From assembly GCA_019242465.1 (NCBI GenBank), contig JAFAVL010000435.1:1-7147 (forward strand): a DNA stretch of 7,147 bases, read 5' to 3'. The notes beneath the pieces are model-generated. The model ran no database searches and was not told the DNA's origin. It was given only the letters and a program-made list of their open reading frames with translations. Below, in pieces: positions 1 through 6,663 of the stretch. The translations under genes were made by a program, and so were the position numbers. The first letter of the stretch is position 1; every line of letters starts with the position of its first letter. Source of the stretch: Chroococcidiopsidaceae cyanobacterium CP_BM_RX_35 (GTDB lineage: Bacteria > Cyanobacteriota > Cyanobacteriia > Cyanobacteriales > Chroococcidiopsidaceae).

Positions 1-554
1 ACCAGTAGCATTTTGCGGACTTTCAGTTGCCGTGCTACATCCACAGTGACAGCAGTGCCCTGGTAATCTTGCTTATCGGGGCGCAGAACCAGGATCATCA
101 CATGGGAGATGGCGATCGACAAAAAGGTTTCCTTTGACAACCCCGGATGGGTATCGATAAAGAGGTAGTCAAGCTGAAGCGTCTTGACCAGCTTCCGAAA
201 TCCATCATTCATCAGCTTGACATCATAGCCATCCTTCAAAATGCGGGCAATGTTATCGGCTTTGACGCTGGAGGGAACCAGAAACAGTTTTCCCGTCCCC
301 TCCACACCTACATTCGCACTGACATCATAGGCAGCATCTTCAATCGAACTTTCGCCCCAGAGATAATTGTTCAGAGTTTTAGAGGTTTGCTCTGGCTCCA
401 GACAGAACAGATTATGAATACCGGGCGAGGGGACATCCGTATCGACTACAGCAACCCGATTACCTAGCAACGCGACCGTAGTTGACAAGTTGGCAGTAAA
501 GTTAGACTTACCTGTACCGCCTCGATAGGAGTGTATAGAAACAACTTTAGGCAT
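1..554 (-). CDS. ParA/MinD-like P-loop ATPase (C-terminus outside window)
   Basis: This is a partial gene: 184 codons from an ATG at 554-552 read to the window edge with no stop. The protein is a cytosolic SIMIBI-class ATPase of the ParA/MinD/Mrp group, which position proteins, plasmids or complexes by ATP-driven dimerisation. The deviant Walker A reads YRGGTGKSN at residues 10-18, with the P-loop Lys at K16. The signature Lys near the loop start (KGGxGKS in ParA/MinD) is Arg here (R11). A switch-like VVDTDVPSPG lies around residues 37-46, and a Walker B-like LFIDTHPGL lies near the middle. RGGTGKSN-type ATPases are, to my knowledge, a known bacterial subgroup, so the Arg is probably not a defect. 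No convincing Shine-Dalgarno precedes the ATG. It is the last minus-strand gene seen here, about 500 bases from the ABC genes, so it is probably transcribed on its own. The cargo or partner cannot be deduced; the family call is firm. Confidence 0.9.
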   Translation of the reverse strand, partial: MPKVVSIHSYRGGTGKSNFTANLSTTVALLGNRVAVVDTDVPSPGIHNLFCLEPEQTSKTLNNYLWGESSIEDAAYDVSANVGVEGTGKLFLVPSSVKADNIARILKDGYDVKLMNDGFRKLVKTLQLDYLFIDTHPGLSKETFLSIAISHVMILVLRPDKQDYQGTAVTVDVARQLKVRKMLL

Positions 555-780
555 ATCTGTAGTAGTGAATTAATGACGCAAACGCCCTTTCAAAAAATAC
601 CAGACAAAATTTAGCATCAAAGAAAACTCTATATTCCTTCATAAGAAGCCATTTCAAGGCGCGGAAACTGTAGCTTTTGCGACGGTTTTTCTATGCACGG
701 TTAAATGTATTCGTGATTTTGTCACTAAACTCAAAGCGGGGAAGTTCTAGATCTGGTGTTTGACTATACTAAGGAGTAAG

Positions 781-1000
781 TTACCTTCGTCGCGACTGTA
801 ACCAGTCAAAAATTTGTTTTGCTGTCGTATGGAGGTCTATTCCTAGAAGGACAGGCACAACCATTTCTCCAAAAGATGATGGCGAGAGGGTGATCGCTCC
901 AGAACATCATTATCACCCCTTCTGTAGAATCGAGCAGCCAGCCCAGTTGCGTGCCGTTAGACGGATTTGAATCTTCGCAATCAAATTTGTCGTACTCTGC
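781..1000 (-). pseudogene. Possible remnant of a small gene
   Basis: Two minus-strand frames here look more protein-like than random. One, open from 906 to a TAA at 781-783, ends in a hydrophobic then basic tail containing SSFGEMVVPVLLGIDLHTTA and DWLQSRRR. The other, open from 1000 to a TGA at 806-808, contains QLGWLLDSTEG just upstream. A single frameshift near 895-915 would join them into roughly 65-70 residues. Neither frame has a well-placed start with a ribosome binding site; the only ATG in the first (862-864) would give 27 residues with GGAG too close to it. It lies directly downstream of the ABC permease gene on the same strand. I do not recognise the family. It could equally be chance, or a very short real gene. 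Confidence 0.22.
884..922. repeat. Imperfect inverted repeat GAGAGGGTGAT / ATCACCCCTTC
   Basis: The arms at 884-894 and 912-922 pair over seven perfect inner bases (GGGTGAT with ATCACCC) and, past one mismatch, three more pairs including a G-T wobble, around a 17-base loop. On the minus strand it lies downstream of the ABC permease, but the only T-run after it (TTTT) is about nine bases away. It is therefore a poor intrinsic terminator; it could be an mRNA 3' end stabiliser or an operator. Confidence 0.35.
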
Positions 1001-1056
1001 TCAAGTGCTAGAATCTACTTGATGGGTAGGTCTAATGAAGTTCTGGGCGGATTTAG

Positions 1057-1845
1057 CTAAGCTCCCATTCCGGAATACTGTTTCAGTCCCCGCCGCCACA
1101 GCCAGCGATTCCCAACAAAAAACACTACACCCCAACCAAGCATTACCACCAACCCTCGCCCTACCTCAACTGGTAGCCCAATCAAAATAGATGCCGGAAA
1201 ATTAATCAGGTAGGGAAACGGAGTCCAAACCAGAACCTGACGTACAGGTGCAGGGAACATTTTCAGCGGAGCAATCATCCCCGAAAGAAACAGATAGAAC
1301 AAAAACCAAAAGTTCTCGATTGCCATTGCTCGTTCTGTCCAGAAGGCAAACATCGCAAAGGTGTATTGAATAAGAAATCGCAGAGCAAAGGCAAGTACCA
1401 GCACTATTAAAAATAGTAAGAACCTTGCAGGACTTGGTACCCAGAAAGCTTGTGGGTAAAGCATGAAGAAAAAACCTACCAGCGCCAGTGCGAACGGTAA
1501 GCGGGCAAGTCTTTCGGACAGATGGCTGGCAACGTGATGCCAGACTGGATCGAGCGGCTGTAGCAGCCGAGGCGAAAGCCTTCCCTCCACCACTTCCTTT
1601 TCAAACTCGTAGATCACCCAAACTGTAGTGAACTGCCTGATCAAAAAAACTGCCAGAAAGTAGCGCACAAAGTCTACAGGTGTTAGCCCAAACTTGCCGC
1701 CTTGGGCTGCCTGTGTCCAAACTCCCATCAGGATAAGTGGTAGGGTTCCAGACAAAGCCCACAAAAATAGCTCCGCTCTGTACTCCAGCATGTAGGCATA
1801 GTAAGCCGAGAGCAAAACCTTAGCTTTTCTGATAGCCGAACTCAA
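1057..1845 (-). CDS. ABC-2 type exporter permease
   Basis: The 262-residue inner-membrane protein has about six hydrophobic segments (roughly residues 26-44, 60-78, 116-132, 141-165, 177-195 and 230-246), with positive residues on the cytoplasmic side. This is the layout of ABC-2 family permeases of the kind paired with COG4586-type ATPases. An amphipathic stretch at residues 80-112, around EVVEGRLSPRLLQPLDP, matches the conserved cytoplasmic segment of that group. The N-terminal EYRAELF (21-27) is also typical. The start used is TTG at 1845-1843, overlapping the ATPase stop as TTGA, which suggests translational coupling. An internal ATG at residue 19 would cut into the conserved N-terminus and is less likely. 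Such systems often have two different permeases; only one is present here, so it may form a homodimer or pair with a protein encoded elsewhere. The substrate is unknown. Confidence 0.87.
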   Translation of the reverse strand: MSSAIRKAKVLLSAYYAYMLEYRAELFLWALSGTLPLILMGVWTQAAQGGKFGLTPVDFVRYFLAVFLIRQFTTVWVIYEFEKEVVEGRLSPRLLQPLDPVWHHVASHLSERLARLPFALALVGFFFMLYPQAFWVPSPARFLLFLIVLVLAFALRFLIQYTFAMFAFWTERAMAIENFWFLFYLFLSGMIAPLKMFPAPVRQVLVWTPFPYLINFPASILIGLPVEVGRGLVVMLGWGVVFFVGNRWLWRRGLKQYSGMGA

Positions 1846-2825
1846 GAAACTACCCCCGCACGAAATACGCGACCAATCACTTCTTCAACTGGCGGCTCGG
1901 TCACAGTTAAATCTATTACGTCCAACTCTGCTAGCATTTTAGCCACTGTGCCAGTTAGCACTCCGCGCTGTACGAGAAAACGTACTGATGGACCTTCTAT
2001 CTGTTTAATTTCACCATAGGTCAACAATTCGGCCTCAGTTTGGGGATGGGCGAGTTTCACCTGTACCTCACGGTAAGGGGCAAAGCGCTCCAACAGCCCA
2101 TCTAGGCTGCCGTCATAAATCAGCTGTCCCTGATGGATCAGCAGCACTCGGTGGCAGAGGGCAGTGATGTCTGCCATGTAGTGGCTGGTTAATAAAATTG
2201 TGGCTCCATATCGCTGGTTGTACTCGCGCAGGAATTCGCGCACTCCCACTTGGGCATTAACGTCGAGTCCCAGTGTCGGCTCGTCTAAAAAGAGGACTTG
2301 GGGTTGGTGCAATAGTGCTGCTAGCAGTTCAGCCTTCATGCGCTCACCCAAAGAAAGTTTGCGGACGGGCTGGGTGAGCTTGCCTTCTAGAGCTAGCATC
2401 TCAGTCAGTTCACCAACTCGCTGCCGATACTCTCGCTCGGAAAGACCATAAATGGCAGCATTGATCTTGAGGGAGTCCAGTGCTGGCAAGTCCCAAATTA
2501 GCTGCTGTTTTTGCCCCATGACCAGTGTGATTTGCTGCAAAAAGGCGGCTTGGCGTCGGAAGGGGATGTATCCCGCTACCCTCACCCGTCCGGCAGAAGG
2601 ATGAATCAGCCCTGTGAGCATTTTCAACGTAGTGGTTTTACCCGCCCCGTTGGCTCCCAAAAAACCAACGACCTCTCCAGGCTCGATTTGGAACGAAACT
2701 TGCTTAACTGCCTCCACAGCCCGATAGGAGCGGCGCACGAAGTGCAGCAATGTCCCCTTGATGCCTGGTTCTTTGACAGCTACTGGATAGACTTTGCTTA
2801 GGTTTTCAACCAGTACAGTGGGCAT
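1842..2825 (-). CDS. ABC transporter ATP-binding protein (COG4586-like)
   Basis: The 327-residue cytosolic ATPase powers the neighbouring permease, probably exporting an unidentified substrate. Visible motifs are Walker A GANGAGKTT (57-65), a Q-loop Gln around 105 in VMGQKQQLIWDLP, the signature loop LSLGER (157-162), Walker B VLFLDEPT (177-184), a D-loop LGLD (185-188) and the switch His in TSH (215). The C-loop is LSLGE rather than LSGGQ, a variation I regard as usual for this group rather than damage. The long N-terminal part before Walker A (KEPGIKGTLLHFVRR, 18-32) and the roughly 90-residue C-terminal extension also fit COG4586 proteins. The start is an ATG (2825-2823) without a clear Shine-Dalgarno. 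It is the first gene of a two-gene minus-strand unit; its promoter must lie in the 130-base divergent gap shared with kdpA. Confidence 0.93.
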   Translation of the reverse strand: MPTVLVENLSKVYPVAVKEPGIKGTLLHFVRRSYRAVEAVKQVSFQIEPGEVVGFLGANGAGKTTTLKMLTGLIHPSAGRVRVAGYIPFRRQAAFLQQITLVMGQKQQLIWDLPALDSLKINAAIYGLSEREYRQRVGELTEMLALEGKLTQPVRKLSLGERMKAELLAALLHQPQVLFLDEPTLGLDVNAQVGVREFLREYNQRYGATILLTSHYMADITALCHRVLLIHQGQLIYDGSLDGLLERFAPYREVQVKLAHPQTEAELLTYGEIKQIEGPSVRFLVQRGVLTGTVAKMLAELDVIDLTVTEPPVEEVIGRVFRAGVVS

Positions 2826-2955
2826 AAAGTTGACTTTGACTCAAAGAAGCGCTCAGATTGTTTGACACAGGGCAGAACCAATTGATTAGCCCAAAATTAA
2901 GTATGGTATGAATTCAGCGTCTTGCCCACTGTCTTAGGGAACCTCTAATTAACCC
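2826..2955. promoter_or_regulatory. Divergent intergenic region with shared promoters
   Basis: This gap separates the minus-strand ABC unit from plus-strand kdpA, so both promoters should be inside it. It contains a perfect TTGACA (2862-2867) with no good -10 at 16-18 bases, the overlapping motif TTGACTTTGACTCAAAG (2830-2846) that includes a short inverted repeat CTTTG-ACT-CAAAG (2834-2846), and the candidate kdpA promoter listed separately. No binding site of a known regulator could be identified. Confidence 0.45.
2882..2912 (+). promoter_or_regulatory. Candidate kdpA promoter with extended -10
   Basis: TTGATT (2882-2887) is followed after 19 bases by TATGAA (2907-2912), preceded by TG-G to give the extended -10 form TGnTATGAA. 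The spacing is longer than ideal, but an extended -10 can tolerate a weak -35. It would give a leader of about 35 bases before the kdpA ATG. This is a motif match by eye only. Confidence 0.28.
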
Positions 2956-4662
2956 ATGCTACAAGGATTTTTTCAGATTGCTGTAACGCTCATCATCTTG
3001 GTAGCGATCGCTCCCTTTTTTGGTAAATATATAGCGCGGGTCTACCTAGGGGAAAAAACTTTACTCGATTCAGTCATGATTCCCCTAGAGCAAGTCATAT
3101 ATGCCTTGAGTGGTGTACGAGCCAAAGAGAACATGACTGGGTGGCAGTATATCCGCGCCGTGATGTTCAGCAACATCATTGCAGCTTTACTTGTGTTTGC
3201 ACTGCTCAAAGCGCAGGCATTTCTGCCTCTGAATCCCACTCAGTTAGCTATACCTGCTTGGGATACGGTACTCCACACCACTATCTCATTTTTGACTAAC
3301 ACAGACCAGCAGCATTACTCTGGCGAAACCACATTGAGCTACCTCAGCCAGATCTTGGGTATAGGTTACATGTTCTTTATTTCTGCCGCCACAGGCTTAG
3401 CTGTGAGTATTGCCTTTATTCGGGGCTTGACTGGGAAGCCGTTGGGAAACTTTTATGTCGATCTAACCCTGTCTGTGACACGCATCTTGCTACCAATCTC
3501 ACTAGTGGGAGCCGTAATATTACTAGCATTAGGCGTACCAGAAACACTATTGGGACCTCAGATAGTTACTACATTGGATGGAGCAACGCAAGCAATTGCT
3601 AGAGGTCCTGTCGCTCATTTTGAAATCATTAAGCTGCTAGGAGAAAATGGTGGCGGCTTCTTTGGACAGAACTCTGCCCATCCGTTTGAGAATCCTAACC
3701 CCACTGCCAATCTGCTGGAAACTATCGCTATGGTCAGCATTCCAGCTGCCTTTATCTTCACATATGGTGTTTTTACAGGTAACACCAAGCAAGCCAAGCT
3801 GCTTTTCTGGATGGTATTCATCATCTTTGTGGTTTTAATTGGGGTGACAGCAGTTGATGAGTACCAGGGCAATCCCCTCATTAACGATTTCCTAGATCTA
3901 GACCCGGATCTTCAGGCTAATTTGGAGGGTAAAGAAACTCGATTCGGCTGGGCACAAACAGCGCTATTCACAGTGACGACTACTGGGACTATGTGTGGAG
4001 CTGTAAACGCGATGCTTGATTCTCTAATGCCGCTGGGTCAATTTTCTGCCCTATTTAACCTGTTCCTCCAAATCATTTGGGGTGGTCAGGGAACTGGGAC
4101 AGCTTACCTATTCATCTACCTAATTTTGTCAGTTTTCGTTACGGGCTTAATGGTAGGGCGAACGCCAGAGCTTTTGGGTCGCAAAATTGAGAAATCGGAA
4201 GTTGTCCTTGCCAGCGTAGTCCTGCTAGTTCACCCGCTCGTTATCTTGTTCCCATCTGCGATCACTCTAGCCTTTCCTGACCAGTTAGCAGGTATAGGCA
4301 ATCCAGGGTTTCATGGTGTAACCGAGGTAGTTTATGAGTACGCCTCAGCCGCAGCGAACAATGGTTCTGGTTTTGCTGGTCTAGGAAATAGCGAACCTGA
4401 TAAGACCGCTTTATGGTGGAATCTCAGTTGTCTTTTCCCTTTAATAGTGGGACGCTACGTGCCGATTGTTGCCATGCTGCTATTAGCTGATAGTATGGGG
4501 CGCAAACAGCCTGTACCTGAAACCATGGGAACACTGCGAACCGATACAGTTCTATTTACCGCAGTCACAGCAGGGGTCATTGTGATTTTGGGAGTACTGA
4601 CGTTCTTTCCCGTTATTGCCTTGGGTCCGATCGCTGAGGCTTTTCAACTTGCTAAAGGGTAA
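2956..4662 (+). CDS. kdpA: Potassium-transporting ATPase subunit KdpA
   Basis: KdpA is the K+-translocating, channel-like subunit of the high-affinity KdpFABC pump in the plasma membrane. The 568-residue product is full length for the family (E. coli about 557) and reads as a ten-helix membrane protein. All four selectivity-filter loops are present: [11 protein letters not shown] (114-124), [17 protein letters not shown] (231-247), [11 protein letters not shown] (341-351) and [10 protein letters not shown] (467-476). The first loop has DQQ where E. coli has NWQ, keeping the functionally important Gln. The C-terminus (ALGPIAEAF) matches the normal family ending, so the gene is not truncated. 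The ATG at 2956 fits the family N-terminus; the AGGGA at 2936-2940 is too far away to act as a normal ribosome site. kdpC follows after 56 bases and kdpB is missing between them. Without KdpB, KdpA alone cannot form the ATP-driven pump, so the locus needs a kdpB elsewhere or is no longer a working pump. Confidence 0.97.
   Translation: MLQGFFQIAVTLIILVAIAPFFGKYIARVYLGEKTLLDSVMIPLEQVIYALSGVRAKENMTGWQYIRAVMFSNIIAALLVFALLKAQAFLPLNPTQLAIPAWDTVLHTTISFLTNTDQQHYSGETTLSYLSQILGIGYMFFISAATGLAVSIAFIRGLTGKPLGNFYVDLTLSVTRILLPISLVGAVILLALGVPETLLGPQIVTTLDGATQAIARGPVAHFEIIKLLGENGGGFFGQNSAHPFENPNPTANLLETIAMVSIPAAFIFTYGVFTGNTKQAKLLFWMVFIIFVVLIGVTAVDEYQGNPLINDFLDLDPDLQANLEGKETRFGWAQTALFTVTTTGTMCGAVNAMLDSLMPLGQFSALFNLFLQIIWGGQGTGTAYLFIYLILSVFVTGLMVGRTPELLGRKIEKSEVVLASVVLLVHPLVILFPSAITLAFPDQLAGIGNPGFHGVTEVVYEYASAAANNGSGFAGLGNSEPDKTALWWNLSCLFPLIVGRYVPIVAMLLLADSMGRKQPVPETMGTLRTDTVLFTAVTAGVIVILGVLTFFPVIALGPIAEAFQLAKG
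3004..3011. repeat. HIP1 octamer GCGATCGC
   Basis: This copy of the highly iterated palindrome, abundant in many cyanobacterial genomes, lies within the kdpA coding region. It supports cyanobacterial origin. Confidence 0.8.
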
Positions 4663-4718
4663 GGTGTTGCGGTCTGTGACTTGGGTTTGTTGTCGTTTTT
4701 TTTGCTGGAGCGCCTGTA
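4663..4718 (+). other. Short kdpA-kdpC spacer where kdpB is normally found
   Basis: In most kdp operons a kdpB of about 2 kb sits between kdpA and kdpC. Here there are 56 bases, including an eight-T run (4696-4703) and the kdpC ribosome site. None of the KdpB hallmarks, such as the DKTGT phosphorylation motif, is visible here or anywhere else in the window. The spacer shows no recognisable kdpB remnant; if a deletion happened it was clean, from intergenic point to intergenic point. Confidence 0.85.
4707..4710 (+). promoter_or_regulatory. Ribosome binding site of kdpC
   Basis: GGAG lies eight bases before the ATG at 4719, an ideal spacing. It is one of the few clear Shine-Dalgarno sites in this window, and it supports the kdpC start and continued translation of kdpC. 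Confidence 0.65.
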
Positions 4719-5333
4719 ATGTCTATTGTGAGAGACTTTATTAGAGCTATTCGTATCACCCTAGTTCTCTGGGTACTGACAGTAGTTATATATCCTGCTG
4801 TCGTACTCCTGGTAGGTCAGAGATTCTTTCCATACCAAGCTAATGGTAGTCTGGTGCAAAATTTACAGGGACAAGAGGTGGGGTCGGCTTTGATCGGTCA
4901 ACCTTTCACTGCCGAACGGTATTTCTGGAGTCGTCCTAGCTCGATTAACTATGGCACAGTTGATCGAAAGAATGACAAGCAACATATCCTCAAAACTGGG
5001 ATATCCGGTGCTAGTAATTTGGCACCTAGTAATCCAGACTTGCTTAAACAAGTGCAGGGACGAATTGACAAGCTGAAACAGGCTGGTGTATTGCCAATAA
5101 CTGCTGATTTGGTTTACACTTCTGGCTCTGGCTTGGACCCCCATATTACACCAGAAGCAGCCATGGCTCAGCTCAATCGGGTAGCTCGGGTTCGTGGCTT
5201 TTCCACCGACCAGATCAATGAGTTAATTGCTAAACACACACAAGGCAGATTCTTGGGAATTTTTGGCGAGCCTGGTGTCAACGTTTTAAATTTGAATCGG
5301 GACCTTGATGTTGCGCAGGCTGCTCGCGAATAA
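4719..5333 (+). CDS. kdpC: Potassium-transporting ATPase subunit KdpC
   Basis: KdpC is the single-span accessory subunit of KdpFABC, thought to raise the ATP affinity of KdpB and stabilise the complex. The product has 204 residues (E. coli 190). One membrane helix spans about residues 11-33, followed by a periplasmic domain with the family motifs [10 protein letters not shown] (37-46), GSALIGQPF (55-63), YFWSRPS (68-74), [11 protein letters not shown] (98-108), [14 protein letters not shown] (135-148) and [11 protein letters not shown] (187-197). All conserved blocks are present, so no decay is evident. It follows kdpA by 56 bases on the same strand and is probably cotranscribed with it. KdpC has no known independent function, so its intact state beside kdpA without kdpB suggests that selection is still acting, perhaps with KdpB made from another locus, or that the loss is recent. 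The kdpD/kdpE genes that often follow are not here; anmK follows instead. Confidence 0.95.
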   Translation: MSIVRDFIRAIRITLVLWVLTVVIYPAVVLLVGQRFFPYQANGSLVQNLQGQEVGSALIGQPFTAERYFWSRPSSINYGTVDRKNDKQHILKTGISGASNLAPSNPDLLKQVQGRIDKLKQAGVLPITADLVYTSGSGLDPHITPEAAMAQLNRVARVRGFSTDQINELIAKHTQGRFLGIFGEPGVNVLNLNRDLDVAQAARE

Positions 5334-5340
5334 AATTAAG

Positions 5341-5373
5341 GCGGGTAAAAGTTATTGTCCCTGCTAATTTTTT
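5341..5373 (+). terminator. Weak candidate terminator after kdpC
   Basis: GCGGG (5341-5345) can pair with CCTGC (5360-5364), with one G-T wobble, and a TTTTTT run follows at 5368-5373. The stem is only five pairs and the loop is 14 bases, so it would be inefficient. It reaches to within about ten bases of the anmK ATG, so it could equally be part of a leader. Read-through from kdpC into anmK remains possible. Confidence 0.2.
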
Positions 5374-5383
5374 GCTTATTAGT

Positions 5384-6643
5384 ATGACTCGAGTTATCGG
5401 CTTAATAAGTGGTACGTCAGTAGACGGCATTGATGCCGCCTTGGTAGATGTTTTTGGGACTGATTGGGACTTAAAAGTTGAGCTACTAGCTGGAGCAACC
5501 TATCCGTACCCACCTAACCTCAGGCAGCAAATTCTAGCAGTTTGTGGTGGTGCAGCCCTCTCAATGGCAGAGTTGGCAGAATTAGATGATGCGATCGCGC
5601 TGGTTTTTGCCCAGGCAGCTCAAAACATTCAAAGCGATTACGCCCCAGCAGAGTTAATTGGCTCTCATGGTCAAACGGTTTACCACCGACCCCGTGAAGA
5701 GGATGGGGGGCAGGGGGGGCTCGGGGTCCCCTCTGGGGAACTCGGGGTCCCCACGAAGTGGGGATTAGGGGCAGGGGGGAAAGAAGAAGAGAGTAAGAGA
5801 TTTGCTCAACTGGGATATAGCTTACAGCTGGGGCGTGGTGCGGTGATTGCTCAGTTGACTGGTATTCCTTGCATCACTAATTTCCGTAGTGCTGATATTG
5901 CTGCTGGGGGTCAAGGTGCCCCTCTGGTATCTAGGGTAGATGCTTATCTGCTGAATGATCCGCAGGCTTCTCGCTGTGTACAAAACATTGGCGGTATTGG
6001 TAATGTGACTTATCTACCGACAGCTGAGGATAAATCTCTTTGGGAACAACAAATTCGCGGCTGGGATACTGGACCAGGCAATACCCTTTTGGATCTAGCA
6101 GTGCAGCATTTTACTAATGGAACTAAAACCTATGACCAAGACGGTAAGATAGCTGCCACTGGCACTCCCTGTTGGGGATTGGTAGAACATTGGTTACGGC
6201 AAGATTACTTCCAACAACCACCACCTAAATCGACTGGGCGAGAGCATTTTGGCTCTCAATACTTGCATCAGTGTTTGGCTGAAGCTGCGGCATATCAGCT
6301 GGCTCAAGCTAACTTGTTAGCGACTCTAACAGAACTGACAGCTGCTTCAATTGCTCACAGCTATCAAACTTTCTTGCCGCAGATGCCTCAGCAAGTGCTG
6401 TTGTGCGGTGGCGGGAGTCGTAATTTATACTTAAGACATCGGCTTGAGGTGCAGCTAGAATCGGTGCAGGTGCTAACCACAGACGAAGTAGGCTTAAGTG
6501 CGGATTTTAAGGAAGCAATTGCCTTTGCTGTTCTAGCCTACTGGCGTGAGCTAGGGCTTCCTGGGAACTTACCTCAAGTCACAGGTGCAAGTCAATCTGT
6601 CCTTTTAGGAGACGTTCACCCAGTTCATGGCGGGCACATCTAA
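5384..6643 (+). CDS. anmK: Anhydro-N-acetylmuramic acid kinase with repeat insertion
   Basis: AnmK converts cytosolic 1,6-anhydro-N-acetylmuramic acid, released by cell-wall turnover, to MurNAc-6-phosphate using ATP, feeding peptidoglycan recycling. The motifs are intact: GTSVDGID (10-17), [11 protein letters not shown] (93-103), [16 protein letters not shown] (167-182), NIGGIGN (201-207), GWDTGPGN (226-233, whose Asp corresponds to the catalytic base), PPKSTGRE (280-287), CGGGSRN (341-347) and [13 protein letters not shown] near the C-terminus. I use the ATG at 5384, giving 419 residues, because the family N-terminus begins just before GxxSGTSxDG; an upstream TTG at 5372 would add four residues. 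The length exceeds E. coli's 369, mainly because of about 32 Gly-rich residues (roughly 107-138) encoded by a G-rich DNA repeat between YHRP and LGYSLQLG. The insert keeps the frame and is probably a surface loop. A kinase gene follows after 20 bases. Confidence 0.95.
   Translation: MTRVIGLISGTSVDGIDAALVDVFGTDWDLKVELLAGATYPYPPNLRQQILAVCGGAALSMAELAELDDAIALVFAQAAQNIQSDYAPAELIGSHGQTVYHRPREEDGGQGGLGVPSGELGVPTKWGLGAGGKEEESKRFAQLGYSLQLGRGAVIAQLTGIPCITNFRSADIAAGGQGAPLVSRVDAYLLNDPQASRCVQNIGGIGNVTYLPTAEDKSLWEQQIRGWDTGPGNTLLDLAVQHFTNGTKTYDQDGKIAATGTPCWGLVEHWLRQDYFQQPPPKSTGREHFGSQYLHQCLAEAAAYQLAQANLLATLTELTAASIAHSYQTFLPQMPQQVLLCGGGSRNLYLRHRLEVQLESVQVLTTDEVGLSADFKEAIAFAVLAYWRELGLPGNLPQVTGASQSVLLGDVHPVHGGHI
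5591..5598. repeat. HIP1 octamer GCGATCGC
   Basis: This second HIP1 palindrome lies inside anmK, encoding part of the segment DDAIAL. Two copies in 7 kb are more than chance would give and fit a cyanobacterial genome. Confidence 0.8.
5700..5790. repeat. G-rich composite repeat inserted in anmK
   Basis: The segment has strongly biased base use compared with the surrounding gene. It contains two exact copies of CTCGGGGTCCCC (5720-5731 and 5741-5752), each including the palindrome GGGGTCCCC. It also holds a perfect 7-base hairpin TCCCCAC-GAA-GTGGGGA (5748-5764), and GGGGCAGGGGGG at both sides (5707-5718 and 5768-5779, 61 bases apart). A purine-rich tail of GA repeats follows (5779-5800). This looks like one unit of a dispersed palindromic repeat of the kind common between cyanobacterial genes, here within a reading frame. 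Its exact boundaries are uncertain and no copies elsewhere can be checked from this window. Confidence 0.75.
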
Positions 6644-6663
6644 ACCCTCCTCCCTACCTGCCG

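Larger units (their letters stand above)
555..1056. other. 502-base stretch without an intact gene
   Basis: No complete gene with a credible start is visible on either strand. The stretch holds a perfect 5-base hairpin (GACTG-TAAC-CAGTC, 794-807), an imperfect 11-base inverted repeat (884-894 with 912-922), a 9-base inverted repeat with two wobble pairs (962-970 with 981-989), and protein-like open frames on the minus strand (781-1000, listed separately). A TATACT hexamer at 765-770 is followed by AAGGAG at 771-776, but no start codon lies at a useful distance and no -35 element is obvious. The promoter of the ParA-like gene should lie in the 555-700 part, but no convincing -35/-10 pair could be picked. 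Confidence 0.6.

Noticed and set aside
147..467. Plus-strand open frame of 106 codons
   Set aside because: It is antisense to the ParA-like gene, whose minus-strand frame has clear ATPase motifs; this frame has no recognisable features.
945..990. tRNA-like segment with a T-arm-like GGATTTGAATC and a small CCGT-TAG-ACGG hairpin
   Set aside because: The arms do not assemble into a cloverleaf, and no acceptor stem or D-arm is found, so a tRNA or attachment site is not supported.
2200..2801. Two plus-strand open frames opposite the ABC ATPase
   Set aside because: They lie fully opposite the Walker A to Walker B region of a well-supported gene; the compositions look like reverse-complement shadows.
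3042..3881. Open frames antisense to, or in another frame of, kdpA
   Set aside because: kdpA is well supported over this whole interval and these frames have no domain-like content.
4663..4719. Eighteen open codons in frame after the kdpA stop, hydrophobic, ending in TAATG at the kdpC start
   Set aside because: I considered a KdpF-like small subunit or a kdpB remnant, but there is no start codon with a ribosome site and it is shorter than KdpF. It is probably chance in a T-rich spacer.
4863..5144. Minus-strand open frame of 93 codons
   Set aside because: It is antisense to kdpC, which has all family motifs; a shadow.
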